From positions 1 through 64,000 of the forward strand of contig CAZGML010000006.1 of NCBI GenBank assembly GCA_964526965.1: a stretch of DNA of 64,000 bases, in the 5' to 3' direction. Source of the DNA: UBA6265 sp964526965 (GTDB taxonomy: Bacteria > Chloroflexota > Chloroflexia > Thermomicrobiales > UBA6265). The translations under genes and the position numbers were made by a program. The notes under the pieces are model-generated. The model saw only the letters and a program-made list of their open reading frames with translations, searched no databases and was not told the origin of the DNA. Shown in pieces: positions 16,092 to 25,142 of this stretch. The stretch's first letter is position 1. Each line of letters begins with the position of its first letter.

Positions 16092-17639
16092 ATGAACTCC
16101 GAGATTTCCGCTCCTGAAGTCTTAAGCAATCTCAATAACGATGAGCTTGTGGAAATGGCTGTCAAACGAGGCGAGGGCGAGGTGGCTTCCACCGGCGCAC
16201 TGGCAGTTCGTACCGGTACGTTTACAGGCCGATCACCCAGGGACAAGTTTGTGGTGCGGGAGCCCGAAAGTCGGGATGCTATCTGGTGGGGAGACGTTAA
16301 CCAACCAGTGGAGCCGGAGAAATTCGAGGCGTTTAAGGCCGATGTCATTAAGTATCTCGACGGCAAGGATATGGTCTTCGCTCAGGATCTCAGCATCGGC
16401 GCCGACGAGGAATATGCTTATCCGGTGAACCTCACCACGGAGAGCGCCTACGCTGCGCTTTTCTGCCGACATCTCTTCATCACCGGAGAACGAAACCTCA
16501 CCAGCAAGCCGATCACCATTCTGCACGCGCCCGGTTTCGAGGCCGATCCGGAGCGCCATGGCTGCGCCAGCAGTACAGCCGTAATGATGCATCCCACCAG
16601 CCAGGAGATCGTCATTGCCGGCACGCTCTATTCTGGAGAATTGAAGAAGGGCGTCTTCACGATGATGCAGTACCTGCTGCCGAATCGCGATGTTGCCACC
16701 ATGCACTGCTCTGCCAACTACACAGATACCGAAAAGGAGGTCACCCTTTTCTTTGGCCTCTCTGGTACTGGCAAAACCACATTGAGTAACGACCCGGCTG
16801 CCACGCTGATCGGCGATGATGAGCATGGCTGGAGCGAGAACGGCGTCTTCAATTTCGAAGGCGGCTGCTACGCAAAAACCATCAACCTTTCGAAGGAAGA
16901 CGAGCCCACCATCTGGCACGCCACCAATATGAAGAACACCGTGTTGGAGAATGTCCCCCTTGATCCGGAAACGAAAGAACCGGATTTCAGCGACATGAGT
17001 CTCACGGAGAATACGCGCTCGGCGTTTAGCGTCGACCAGGTACCGAATGTCGACAACGATGGTACCGGCGGCCACGCGAAGCGTATTGTGTTGCTCACGG
17101 CCGATGCCACGGGCGTACTCCCGCCGGTGAGCAGGCTGGACCGAGGCCAGGCGCTCAGCCTTTACCTGCTCGGGTTCACGAGCAAGGTGGCCGGTACAGA
17201 ACGCGGCATCACCGAACCGGAGCTGACCTTTAGCCCATGCTTTGGGTCACCGTTCCTGCCGCTGCCGCCGGAGCGCTACGCTGAACTGCTGGGCAAGCGC
17301 ATCGATGAACATCAGCCGCGCCTGTGGCTGGTAAACACCGGCTGGGGCGGTGGCGATTACCTCACCGGCAAGCGCATCAGTATTGAAGATACCCGGGCCA
17401 TTATCACAGCGATCAATAACGATAGCCTGGCTGAATCGGAGACGGAGAAGCATCCGATTTTCAACCTCGATATGCCGATCGAGGCCAGTGGTGTCAAACC
17501 GGGGGTACTGAATCCTCGCGAGGGCTGGGCGGATAAAGACGCCTATGATGTTGCGGCCAAAAAGCTGATGGATGCCTTCCGCAACCGCGCGAAGGAGATG
17601 GATATCAACCCCGAATGGACCCGCTGGCTGCAAGGGTAG
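16092..17639 (+). CDS. pckA: Phosphoenolpyruvate carboxykinase (ATP)
   Basis: This enzyme converts oxaloacetate and ATP to phosphoenolpyruvate, ADP and CO2, the first committed step of gluconeogenesis. The 515-residue product has the ATP-type kinase-1a P-loop GLSGTGKT (222-229), the kinase-2/metal motif GDDEHGW (241-247), the substrate-binding RSPRDKF near the N-terminus, and the late FTSKVAGTERG and NTGWGGG motifs. The length is normal for the family. The start at 16092 follows GAAAGGA; longer upstream frames are non-homologous. It is monocistronic, with an inverted repeat downstream. Confidence 0.96.
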   Translation: MNSEISAPEVLSNLNNDELVEMAVKRGEGEVASTGALAVRTGTFTGRSPRDKFVVREPESRDAIWWGDVNQPVEPEKFEAFKADVIKYLDGKDMVFAQDLSIGADEEYAYPVNLTTESAYAALFCRHLFITGERNLTSKPITILHAPGFEADPERHGCASSTAVMMHPTSQEIVIAGTLYSGELKKGVFTMMQYLLPNRDVATMHCSANYTDTEKEVTLFFGLSGTGKTTLSNDPAATLIGDDEHGWSENGVFNFEGGCYAKTINLSKEDEPTIWHATNMKNTVLENVPLDPETKEPDFSDMSLTENTRSAFSVDQVPNVDNDGTGGHAKRIVLLTADATGVLPPVSRLDRGQALSLYLLGFTSKVAGTERGITEPELTFSPCFGSPFLPLPPERYAELLGKRIDEHQPRLWLVNTGWGGGDYLTGKRISIEDTRAIITAINNDSLAESETEKHPIFNLDMPIEASGVKPGVLNPREGWADKDAYDVAAKKLMDAFRNRAKEMDINPEWTRWLQG

Positions 17640-17662
17640 CCACCGGCCTGGGAAACAAAGTT

Positions 17663-17717
17663 ATAGCGGCTTCGTCCGTGGTGCCGTGCCAAACGCCTTC
17701 CCGGACGAAGCCGCTAT
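17663..17717. terminator. Long inverted repeat between convergent genes
   Basis: ATAGCGGCTTCGTCCG (17663-17678) and its exact reverse complement (17702-17717) form a 16-bp stem with a 23-base loop between pckA and the convergent DUF2277 gene. The U-tract is poor, so it may terminate weakly or stabilise both mRNAs. Confidence 0.5.
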
Positions 17718-17773
17718 TGTGCAGATTCGCCTCCTGAGCGCTTTGCACCGTGCCTTTACCAAAGCAGGGCAGG

Positions 17774-18040
17774 TTAGCCAAACCGCTGCAGATTACGCTC
17801 CCGTGCCTTTGCGATTTCTGTTTCGCGGTTCCGCGGAGGCGCCTTCGTCACCAGCTGATCCAGCAATCTGGCCGTCGCCTCAGCCACCTCATCCACGGCG
17901 CGGTCAAACGCCTCCTGGTTTGCCTGGCTCGGTTTCGTGCTACCGCTCACCTTGCGCACATACTGCAGGGCAGCAGCGCGTACGTCATCTTCCGTAGAGG
18001 GCGGATCATAGTTGAATAGCGGACGGATGTTACGGCACAT
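17774..18040 (-). CDS. DUF2277 family protein
   Basis: The 88-residue protein begins MCRNIRPLFNYDPPST and continues AALQYVRKVSGSTKPSQANQEAFDRAVDEVAEATARLLDQLV, which I recognise as the DUF2277 family. Members are small, soluble, largely helical and of unknown function. The start at 18040 overlaps the stop of the MFS gene by one base, so the two are translationally coupled. A link to export or to stress is possible but not shown. Confidence 0.85.
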   Translation of the reverse strand: MCRNIRPLFNYDPPSTEDDVRAAALQYVRKVSGSTKPSQANQEAFDRAVDEVAEATARLLDQLVTKAPPRNRETEIAKARERNLQRFG

Positions 18041-19467
18041 CAGGAGCTTCCTTTGGTTTGCATCGTTTCGGCGGCATCTTCGTCCGGAACACGTCGCGCA
18101 AAAAGGCCACCGATGAACGTTAATATGGCAGCAACCACAAACGCAGTTTGCCATGCAAAGAGGTTGGTTTCATTACCGCCATCCGAACCGGTGGTGTAAA
18201 TGCCGATAACCGAGAGCACGGTACTCATAATCGCCACGCCGATAGCACCGGCCATTTGCCGCTGCACGCTGTAGAGCATGCTGGCTCCGCTCAGCTTGGA
18301 CGATGGAATGGTCGCCATACTTGCCGCCTGGTTTGGCAGGAAGATGCCAGCCATAGCCACACCAATCACGAACATACCAATCGCCACGAGCCACAGCGGT
18401 GTCTCCAGGTTGATCCGGCTTAGTCCGAAGATCGCGATAGAAACAAGCAGAAGGCTGCCGGTCATGAGACGGCTCGGGCCGATTTTTGGATAAATGCGCG
18501 CCACGATCTGTGTGCTGAGTACCACCCCAATCGCTTCTGGCATGGTGACGAGCCCGGCCGCGAGAGGCGACTCGCCCCGCACGTCCTGCAGGAAGAGCGG
18601 TACCAGGAAGAGCGTGCCGAGAAACCCTGCCGTGGCGAAGAATCCAACGCGTATGATGGCGAGAAAGAGTCGATTCATGAGCAACCGGAGGTCGACCATC
18701 GGCGCCGGTGTGCGCAGCTCATGCCACACAAATACGATCAACGATGTGATGCCGATGGCGGCTGGAGTGAGGATGCCCGGGCTTGTCCAGCCGAGGTCTG
18801 GTCCTTCCAGTGCCGCATACATTGTGCTGCCCAGCCCGACACCGCCCAGCATGAATCCGAGCCAGTCGAGCTTGCCGGCTTCGTTATCGGTTGGTTCGTC
18901 GTTTAGGAAAAAGAGGCCGTAAACCAGCGCGACAGTAGCCACAGGCACTTTCACGAAGAAGGTCCACGGCCAGGAGGAAATTTCCAGCACCACGCCCCCA
19001 ATTACCGGGCCAAGTGCGGGCCCGAGAATCGTCGCGAACATGAGCACTCGTCCAACCGAAATGCGCTCACTCGGCGGGAATGTGCGGAAGAGCAACGCCA
19101 TGCCAACCGGAACGATAAGTCCACCACCCAGGCCCTGCAGTATTCGTGCGAGCACGAGTTGGTCGAGCGTTTGTGAAAAGCCGGCAAGCAGATTGGTACT
19201 GGCGTAGATACCGAGCGCTGTCAGCAGCACTTTCTTCGGCCCAAACCTGTCGGAAAGCCAACCGCTGGCCGGCATGATCACCGCCAGGCTGACGAGATAG
19301 GCCACCGAGACCGCTTCGATTTCGCTCGCTTCCACACCAAACTCTCGGCCCAACGTGGCAAGGGTGACGTTAACGATCGTTGAATCGAGCGCGTTGAGGA
19401 TCATGCCGGCGACATAGACAGTCGCCACCACCCATTTTTGGTTTTGCGTGAGGTTACGTAAGAACAC
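18040..19467 (-). CDS. MFS drug exporter, DHA2 (EmrB/QacA) family
   Basis: This is a proton-driven multidrug efflux protein with about 14 membrane helices in 475 residues. Family motifs include the helix-1 sequence LDSTIVNVTLATLGREFGV, motif A GWLSDRFGPKKVLL in the loop between helices 2 and 3, motif B LARILQGLGGGLIVPVGMALL, and motif C ATILGPALGPVIGGVVLE. The GTG start at 19467 has a GGAG site six bases away. It is followed in the same operon by a DUF2277 gene. The substrate is unknown. Confidence 0.92.
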   Translation of the reverse strand: MFLRNLTQNQKWVVATVYVAGMILNALDSTIVNVTLATLGREFGVEASEIEAVSVAYLVSLAVIMPASGWLSDRFGPKKVLLTALGIYASTNLLAGFSQTLDQLVLARILQGLGGGLIVPVGMALLFRTFPPSERISVGRVLMFATILGPALGPVIGGVVLEISSWPWTFFVKVPVATVALVYGLFFLNDEPTDNEAGKLDWLGFMLGGVGLGSTMYAALEGPDLGWTSPGILTPAAIGITSLIVFVWHELRTPAPMVDLRLLMNRLFLAIIRVGFFATAGFLGTLFLVPLFLQDVRGESPLAAGLVTMPEAIGVVLSTQIVARIYPKIGPSRLMTGSLLLVSIAIFGLSRINLETPLWLVAIGMFVIGVAMAGIFLPNQAASMATIPSSKLSGASMLYSVQRQMAGAIGVAIMSTVLSVIGIYTTGSDGGNETNLFAWQTAFVVAAILTFIGGLFARRVPDEDAAETMQTKGSS

Positions 19468-19654
19468 AGAATCTCCGATTGAACAGTGAAATTGGCGGCA
19501 AGACCGCCGTTGCTATGGTCGCACAGAAAGTGGAACGGCGAAAACGTACACCCGGTAATCGAAGATGCTTGGAAAGCCATGCATCAAGTAACTGCACAGC
19601 TGTAACCACACCACGCTTGAACAGCTCACCTAAACGTATCAACGTGATGACTTG

Positions 19655-20830
19655 TTAATTTGAGAGTTCCTGCGAAGATGCCGACCCTTCGGCAAACGTC
19701 GGGCCGACGGGGAAGACGTAAATCGTGTACTCAAGCACGCCGGTGTTTTCATCGATCGTCACGTCGAACGAGCTCGCGCCGGGTTCGGTAATCGAATTCT
19801 CGGCCGTTTGCTCCATGGCAGAAGGAACAATCAGCACATCTGTACTTTGTGTGTACGATTCGATATTGGCGTAATCCGGCTGCAGTTCATACGTGCGTGC
19901 TTCAAGGTTGGTAATCGCCATCTCCGAGCCCTGCCGCGTTACGTGCGGGTGTCGCCATGTGCGCGTGCCTTCGGGCGATTGCTCAAGCACAAGCGGGGCC
20001 GACACATCCATCTGTGTGCATTCCGATGCGTCGAAGTTGCGCACGGTTTGTCCGCTACATTCGCGCACATCGAAGCGGATAGAGGCGCTCTCAATGGCCG
20101 GGTTGGCAGAGAGGTAAAACGCCACCTGAACCGTCGCGATGTCGTCATCAATCGGCAGCCGAGCGCTCCAGCGGAGCCGCTCGGTTTCGATATCCATAAA
20201 GGGCCGGAACGTACCGAGGCGAACGGAATCATTCTCACGCTGCCCTACAGCCTCGACCGCAACGGTATCCGGGGGACCATCCACCGTCAGCATCGTCTGC
20301 CAATCGCCGCCGGGCAAGTTGTGGAACTCACGAACCAGGTTGTCTGTCGCGGAATCCGGCACCCACTGATCGTCGCTTTCTACGCCCTGCAGTAGCACGA
20401 TGGTGTCAACCGAATCCTGCTCGCAGTTGGCGAGGACGGGTCCACCGGTATTGCGAAGCTCCTCGGCGTCGCACGTCATGGAGACCACGCGGAGGTCACG
20501 CTCGCTGTTGATCGATTGCCAGGCGAAAAGCGGAGTAATAACCAGCAGAATTGCCGCCCCAACGGCAACCACAATCGTCAGGATGTCGCGCATGCCGAGG
20601 TTTCTCACCAGCCAAATGAGCCAGCCCAGGGCGAGTACATGCAATCCGCCGCATACCAGTGGCACTACGGGAAGCGCGGTCGCTGCGTCCTCGATGGTAC
20701 GTCCATCGGCGATCTCGAGGCGATGGAGAACGATAACGACGACGCCACCAATTACCAGCAGAACGGTGAGCACAGCTGCGATGAATGGCAGCGAGAACAT
20801 CGATGAAGTGGGTTGTTTCTGGGTGCTCAT
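19655..20830 (-). CDS. Uncharacterised membrane protein with large extracytoplasmic domain
   Basis: I do not recognise this 391-residue protein. It has about three hydrophobic helices in the first 120 residues (at about 13-33, 52-75 and 80-103), then a 270-residue domain expected outside the membrane. That domain holds a Cys pair (SMTCDAEEL...VLANCEQDS), two further Cys (VRECSG, SECTQM), and beta-rich sequence. The first Cys pair and layout resemble the neighbour at 21010-21816, so the two are probably distant paralogues. It is the last gene of a three-gene minus-strand cluster. Confidence 0.7.
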   Translation of the reverse strand: MSTQKQPTSSMFSLPFIAAVLTVLLVIGGVVVIVLHRLEIADGRTIEDAATALPVVPLVCGGLHVLALGWLIWLVRNLGMRDILTIVVAVGAAILLVITPLFAWQSINSERDLRVVSMTCDAEELRNTGGPVLANCEQDSVDTIVLLQGVESDDQWVPDSATDNLVREFHNLPGGDWQTMLTVDGPPDTVAVEAVGQRENDSVRLGTFRPFMDIETERLRWSARLPIDDDIATVQVAFYLSANPAIESASIRFDVRECSGQTVRNFDASECTQMDVSAPLVLEQSPEGTRTWRHPHVTRQGSEMAITNLEARTYELQPDYANIESYTQSTDVLIVPSAMEQTAENSITEPGASSFDVTIDENTGVLEYTIYVFPVGPTFAEGSASSQELSN

Positions 20831-20882
20831 AGTGCTCCGTCCAGGCGCAACATCGCCGGGGGAATCATATCACCGGGGACTG

Positions 20883-21035
20883 TTAGAAGAGTTGATCCCA
20901 CACCTGGTTCCCGGCGATGGCGAACACCAGCGCCAGCACCACAATCACCGCAACAATGGTGTAGATCCGGCGCGCCTTGCCCGGTTCGCGTGGATCAAAA
21001 AGCTCATCATCATTCGGGGAATTCGGATCGTGCAT
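20883..21035 (-). CDS. Small single-pass membrane protein (50 residues)
   Basis: This short gene encodes MHDPNSPNDDELFDPREP, then a basic patch (GKARRI), then one membrane helix (YTIVAVIVVLALVFAIAG) and a short tail ending WDQLF. The N-terminus is acidic and would be cytoplasmic if the positive-inside rule holds. It overlaps the end of the upstream membrane-protein gene by 26 bases and precedes the 391-residue gene, so it is likely translated as part of the same operon. It may be an accessory subunit of that uncharacterised complex. Confidence 0.6.
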   Translation of the reverse strand: MHDPNSPNDDELFDPREPGKARRIYTIVAVIVVLALVFAIAGNQVWDQLF

Positions 21036-21816
21036 AGAGTATCTGCCTCATATCGTGCGGCCCGGAGCTGATTGGTTCCGGCGTACCGATATCAATCGGC
21101 GCACCCGGTTCGGCTTCGACGAAAAAGATTCGCAGGTTCCGGGTTTCGTTCGGATCAAATTGTGCACTCCAGTTGCCGCCTGGCACGGATTCCTGCGAAC
21201 CGGCTGTCAGCGATGCGTCGGGATCGCTACTCGCCAGATACAACGAATTTACCCGCGAAGGCCAACGCGTTTGTAGTGTGGACAATCCCTCGCCCGGCAC
21301 AATCCAGCGCCAGTGATGTTCATCGTCTGCGCTCCACAGGAAGATATCGCCCCCAAGGCGGATATCCGCGCCCATATCTGCCCGTGAGCAGGAAGCGAGA
21401 AACTCCTCAGTCACAGTCTGGGCATTGGGTGCCTCATCACAATGGAAGGTGGTGACGTGAAGCTGATCGACATCGATGAACGACCAGATGAGCACGCCGG
21501 TGGTCCAGAGAACCGTAAGCGTGCCGATCACCAGGTGCACTTTCCACGCAGAGGTGGGCCTAATCCACCAGGTGAACGCCATAAATCCGATCGTCGCCAC
21601 CAGCCAAATGGCGTGAATCACCATCGCTTTGGTGAACGCTGCGGTGGCATCCACAGTGCTCAGGCGCGGCTGTTGCAGGCTGAGCCAGGTATCCTGCGCC
21701 ATAATAACGCCCACACTTAATGTGATAAGCAGCCACAGGTAGAACCCGGTCGATCCACTGGATTCCAGGGTCGGTGGATCTTCGTTTTCGTCTGGTTCAT
21801 GAGAAACGGCTGACAT
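21010..21816 (-). CDS. Uncharacterised membrane protein, paralogue of the 19655-20830 product
   Basis: The 268-residue product has about three membrane helices in its first 115 residues (STGFYLWLLITLSVGVIMA, MVIHAIWLVATIGFMAFTW, VHLVIGTLTVLWTTGVLIWSF) followed by an extracytoplasmic domain. That domain starts with a Cys pair (TTFHCDEAPN...FLASCSRAD) like that of the downstream 391-residue protein, and ends in a beta-sandwich-like stretch (GGNWSAQFDPNETRNLRIFFVEAEP). No catalytic motif is visible. It is first in its small operon and lies back to back with a lipoprotein gene. Confidence 0.7.
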   Translation of the reverse strand: MSAVSHEPDENEDPPTLESSGSTGFYLWLLITLSVGVIMAQDTWLSLQQPRLSTVDATAAFTKAMVIHAIWLVATIGFMAFTWWIRPTSAWKVHLVIGTLTVLWTTGVLIWSFIDVDQLHVTTFHCDEAPNAQTVTEEFLASCSRADMGADIRLGGDIFLWSADDEHHWRWIVPGEGLSTLQTRWPSRVNSLYLASSDPDASLTAGSQESVPGGNWSAQFDPNETRNLRIFFVEAEPGAPIDIGTPEPISSGPHDMRQILYARSEFPE

Positions 21817-21947
21817 ATCGGTATCCTGTTGTTATCTGGCTGATGCCAGCTGGTTCCAATAGTGCCAGAACTTTCAACATGCGGAAACTGGAAGCGCGTA
21901 TAGTTAAGGAACAGAGACCGAAGAAATACCCACCCGGAGGTAGAGAT

Positions 21948-22637
21948 ATGTACATCAGACGGCTCTTCGCAATTGGCGCGTTAATCCTGATCGGTGGAAT
22001 CCTGGTTGCTTGCGGGGCTGAAGATGAGGATCCCGAGCCGACGACTGCTCCAACAACAGATGTCGCATCGGACGAAGATGCCCAGACCGAAGCAACTGAG
22101 GCCGCTACTGAAGAAACGGAAGAGGCCCCAATGGAAGCAAGTCCGGCAGCAACTCCGGTTGAACCTGCAGCAACTGCATTAGCGGCAACGGCCGTGGTGG
22201 AAGAAAGTGGAACCCCGCAAGCCACGCCTGCGATGGATTCCGTTGTACCGGCAGTAAGCGAAGCCGAAGAAGCCACCCCGCAGGCAGCATCGCCAGAGGC
22301 CATCATCGATCCGATGACAGAGGTCTCCGGCACGCTCACGCTGGATGGCAGCACCCAGCAGGACTTTACGCTCTCTGGAGAAGGCTGCGTCGGCCTCGGT
22401 GAGTGGCGCCAGCTGAGTCCCGGCTCACAGGTGATCGTGCGCAATGCATACGGCACAGTGGTTGATATTGGTGAACTGGAAGCCGTGGAGTCCGAAGATA
22501 CCTGCAACTGGACATTCTCCGTGGAGGTACCCGAAGCAGACTACTTCAGCATCAGCATCCCAATGGTGACGGAAGTTTGGTTCGACCAAAACGATCCGGC
22601 AATTGAATCCGGCGAGCTGGAGCTGATGGTCCCGTAG
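21948..22637 (+). CDS. Secreted lipoprotein with low-complexity linker and C-terminal beta domain
   Basis: The start at 21948 follows GGAGG and gives a 229-residue lipoprotein: signal peptide MYIRRLFAIGALILIGGI and lipobox LVAC with Cys22. Residues 24-120 are an Ala/Thr/Glu/Pro-rich disordered linker. The C-terminal 110 residues (VSGTLTLDGSTQQDFTLSGEGCVGLGEW and following, with a second Cys in EDTCNWTF) form a beta-rich domain that probably has one disulfide. It is divergent from the uncharacterised membrane-protein operon and may work with it at the cell surface. Function unknown. Confidence 0.75.
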   Translation: MYIRRLFAIGALILIGGILVACGAEDEDPEPTTAPTTDVASDEDAQTEATEAATEETEEAPMEASPAATPVEPAATALAATAVVEESGTPQATPAMDSVVPAVSEAEEATPQAASPEAIIDPMTEVSGTLTLDGSTQQDFTLSGEGCVGLGEWRQLSPGSQVIVRNAYGTVVDIGELEAVESEDTCNWTFSVEVPEADYFSISIPMVTEVWFDQNDPAIESGELELMVP

Positions 22638-22669
22638 CGGCGAACCTGTGTGTTCACCCTCGAAATCTA

Positions 22670-22701
22670 AAAAGGAGGTCGGCAAACGCCGACCTCCTTT
22701 T
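22670..22701. terminator. Bidirectional rho-independent terminator
   Basis: A 14-bp stem (AAAAGGAGGTCGGC / GCCGACCTCCTTTT) with an AAAC loop lies between the lipoprotein gene and the convergent NlpC/P60 gene, with U-tracts on both strands. Confidence 0.88.
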
Positions 22702-22720
22702 CGTTGACGGGTTACTCAAC

Positions 22721-23311
22721 CTACCAGTGCCGCATTGCGCCGGCGTAGTGAGCACCATAATAGTCGCTCCACAGCCAACCAATGGTGACGCCGGTACCCG
22801 GGTTCTCCGCGTGGACGAACTGACCATCGCCGATGTACACACCGGTGTGAGTGATTCCGGGTCCATACGTGCCGGCAAAGAAGACCAGGTCTCCCGGCTG
22901 CAGGTTGCCCGCATCTACCCAGGCGCCATAGTTCATCTGCCCGTAACTGGCGTGACCGATATTGGTACCAACGGTGTTGAGGATCACGTACTGCGTGAAA
23001 CCGCTGCAATCAAACCCGGCCGGAGTGTTGCCCGCCCACACGTAGGGGTAGCCAACAAACTGCAACGCGAAATCCGCGATGAACTGTCCGCTCCGGACCG
23101 GGGTCTCGGCCGGTTCCCCGGCAGGCTCTTCTGCCGTGTTACCGTCCCATGCAGACCCGGTCTTCGTAACCCCGGTTTCCTGGGCAAGTGCTGATGTGGC
23201 GAGCGATCCGCCAGTGAAGGCTGCGAGCGCGGCCAGACCACGCCGGGCAAAACCACGGCGAGACATAACAGACGGCGTAGCAGTGCGCACCGTCTTCTCG
23301 GAAAACGACAT
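22721..23311 (-). CDS. Tat-exported NlpC/P60 peptidoglycan endopeptidase
   Basis: The protein would cleave the gamma-D-glutamyl-diamino acid bond of stem peptides. The start at 23311 gives 196 residues. A twin-arginine signal is seen at SRRGFARRGLAALAAFTGGSLATSALA (about 17-43). After a short linker comes the NlpC/P60 domain with catalytic Cys102 in GFDCSGFTQYV, His155 in ITHTGVYIGDG, and a third polar residue near HAEN (167-170). The domain is at the C-terminus with no extra wall-binding module. An unusually long leader precedes it (see 23312-23629). Confidence 0.9.
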   Translation of the reverse strand: MSFSEKTVRTATPSVMSRRGFARRGLAALAAFTGGSLATSALAQETGVTKTGSAWDGNTAEEPAGEPAETPVRSGQFIADFALQFVGYPYVWAGNTPAGFDCSGFTQYVILNTVGTNIGHASYGQMNYGAWVDAGNLQPGDLVFFAGTYGPGITHTGVYIGDGQFVHAENPGTGVTIGWLWSDYYGAHYAGAMRHW

Positions 23312-23629
23312 AGAGGAATAATTCCTTCCCTCGAAAGAACGAGCGCAAGGAGGTTGCGCCCACTGGAACAACGCATCAATCCGAACCACCAGCCATGGCA
23401 TGTACCGGATTGACTTTTTCTCCCCTGGACGGGGAATTGAAAAGACTGTTTGAACACGCGTTACATGAACGTGCGCTCTAATCAGCCTCGCGGAGCATAA
23501 CACAGTCTGTGAAAAGATTCGCAAGGCGTACGTACAGTCACAACATGAATGATTTCAGCGCGCCAGACGTTTTCTGTTCCGTTGGTACAATAGCCACAGC
23601 AATTAGCCTGACGCAGGGGAGAGGCAACC
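23312..23629. other. Divergent promoter region and long NlpC/P60 leader
   Basis: Minus-strand TTGCGA (about 23516-23521) and TTATGC (about 23493-23498) are a possible promoter giving a leader of about 180 nt for the NlpC/P60 gene. The leader contains the inverted repeat AATCCG...CGGATT around GCCATGGC, and a GCGCAA..TTGCGC stem. No known riboswitch was recognised. No gene was seen here. Confidence 0.35.
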
Positions 23630-24592
23630 ATGCCCTATCGGTTCCAGCTGGAAGTTCCGGAAGAGCTCTACGAGCAAGCAAACGTTGTTATCAATCAAAC
23701 GCACGATGCCGCTGTCAACGACACGCACGTGGGTATCGGCGGGGATTTTGACAATCCGGGCATCACGATCACGGTTTCTGCCCACTCACTGGATGTGGTG
23801 TGGAATATTCGGGAGTGGTGCGACGATGTGGTCGATAACATCCCGGATGCCCGCCCTGTGAACTACCTGTTCACAACCGGGGAGCGGGTGCCCGCACGAG
23901 ATATCGAACCCGAAGCGGTGGTCGCTGCTATTCGTCGAGACCAACCGTGGGTCGATCGGACTATTCCGAAACTGGGTGAGCATGATTTCCGCTCCGGTCC
24001 GCCCGAGGCACTGAAGCCGGCGATGGCATCAGTTGAAACGGCGGTTTCCGAACCGACACCAGGCGTTGTCAACCCGCCGCGAATTGGAAACATCACCATC
24101 CTTGCAACGGATGAACCAACCGATCACCCCACACTCACCATCGATGGCGCCACCATGCTGCACCTGCCGATGATCGATCTTTTCCGCGCAGAGCAGGCGT
24201 ATGGCGAAGTATTTGGTGCCCGACTTGTAGACCGTGCTGATCGTGACGGCCGCGGTGGCTACGTGTGGCACAATGCCGATCCGGACCAACGGGATCTGGT
24301 TCGTACCGTGCCCGAAGCCGATTTCGCGTTCCTGCAAAACGGACCACTCACGCTCGCGCTGGAGCGCCTTGGCCGCGCAGTGCCACTTGAAGTGCACGGC
24401 AATGTGCCCGCGCCAGTGAAGCTGCTGGTGTCGGATGATAGCCTGGAAACCATCAAGGCCGAGGCAATGGTGCGAAACTGGACCGTAATGGATGACAAGA
24501 CACCCGGCATTTTCTTGTTCCGGGATCCATTTGGTTTCACCTGGGAAGTCCACGCAGAATCATTCGAAAAGGAAGTACTTGCCGATGCTTGA
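23630..24592 (+). CDS. Two-part protein with C-terminal VOC (glyoxalase-like) domain
   Basis: The 320-residue protein has an N-terminal alpha/beta part (about 1-125; FQLEVPEELYEQANVVINQ...DFDNPGITITVSAHSLDVVWNIREW) that I cannot assign, and a C-terminal region (about 165-315) resembling the vicinal-oxygen-chelate fold: PMIDLFRAEQAYGEVFGARLVDRADRDGRGG, then LLVSDDSLETIKAEAMVRNWTVMDD and the closing strand GIFLFRDPFGFTWEVH. Metal ligands are not clear. The start has a GGGGAGAGG site. The next gene overlaps by eight bases, so they are likely co-expressed. Confidence 0.65.
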   Translation: MPYRFQLEVPEELYEQANVVINQTHDAAVNDTHVGIGGDFDNPGITITVSAHSLDVVWNIREWCDDVVDNIPDARPVNYLFTTGERVPARDIEPEAVVAAIRRDQPWVDRTIPKLGEHDFRSGPPEALKPAMASVETAVSEPTPGVVNPPRIGNITILATDEPTDHPTLTIDGATMLHLPMIDLFRAEQAYGEVFGARLVDRADRDGRGGYVWHNADPDQRDLVRTVPEADFAFLQNGPLTLALERLGRAVPLEVHGNVPAPVKLLVSDDSLETIKAEAMVRNWTVMDDKTPGIFLFRDPFGFTWEVHAESFEKEVLADA

Positions 24593-25025
24593 CGCCTATC
24601 AGGACCTGATCGAGGGTCTCACAGAGGAGAGCAACACTCTCCGTCAATTACTGGGGGATCCCGTTCCGGACGACCTGGATCCAGAAGTGTTGGCACTACT
24701 CAAGGAAGCACGAGCGCGCGAAGGCGCAATTCGGGCCCGAACGCAAAAGATCATGCGCGGCGAGAACGTGAACCTCCGCTCCATGGACAATGAACCGGCT
24801 GTGCGCAACTCCGCAGATATGGAAGGCACGCCAGAAGAAATTCTGCAAGCGTTTATCCTGGACCGCGGCGAGGTGGTAAGCCTGCTCATAAACCTCACCC
24901 TCAAGGATTGGGAGCGCAAGGTTCCCCACTGGGTATCAGGCGAAACAACCATTGCCGAGGAGGTAGAAGAGCACCTCGCCTGGGAAGACGAAGCGCTCGA
25001 TAAATTTGAGGCCTCACTCGGCTAG
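24585..25025 (+). CDS. DinB-like helical protein (tentative)
   Basis: The 146-residue product is nearly all helical and acidic. An N-terminal helix (AYQDLIEGLTEESNTLRQLLG) and a C-terminal pattern (RGEVVSLLINLTLKDWERKVPHW...TIAEEVEEHLAWEDEALDKFEA) are reminiscent of DinB/mycothiol-dependent isomerase four-helix bundles, in which His residues bind a metal. Only one conserved-looking His-Glu arrangement (EEHLAWEDE) is visible, so the match is weak. The start at 24585 overlaps the previous gene. Confidence 0.5.
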   Translation: MLDAYQDLIEGLTEESNTLRQLLGDPVPDDLDPEVLALLKEARAREGAIRARTQKIMRGENVNLRSMDNEPAVRNSADMEGTPEEILQAFILDRGEVVSLLINLTLKDWERKVPHWVSGETTIAEEVEEHLAWEDEALDKFEASLG

Positions 25026-25030
25026 TGCGA

Positions 25031-25137
25031 AAAAAAGCGAGCCGCCAGGCGGAACTCCGGCGGCTCGGGAAGAGAAGGGTGTCACGTTAGCCAGATGGAA
25101 GCTGGAAAGGTGGGGATCGTCCTCCATCGGCGTGACA
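25031..25137 (-). ncRNA. Candidate LexA-regulated small RNA, about 105 nt
   Basis: Reading leftward from a start near 25136 (seven bases past the -10), the RNA would begin TGTCACG, which pairs with CGTGACA (complement of 25080-25086). Inside it, CCAG..CTGG and TGGA..TCCA can form a further hairpin. It would end with a 9-bp GC stem (complement of 25038-25067) followed by six U (25031-25036), a textbook terminator that lies on the wrong strand for the flanking rightward genes. An internal 34-codon frame has no ribosome site and would include the terminator, so coding is unlikely. Target and function unknown. Confidence 0.55.
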
Positions 25138-25142
25138 ACATC

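Noticed and set aside
25026..25135. 34-codon frame inside the small-RNA candidate (MEDDPHLSSF...)
   Set aside because: No ribosome site, and the terminator hairpin lies within the frame.
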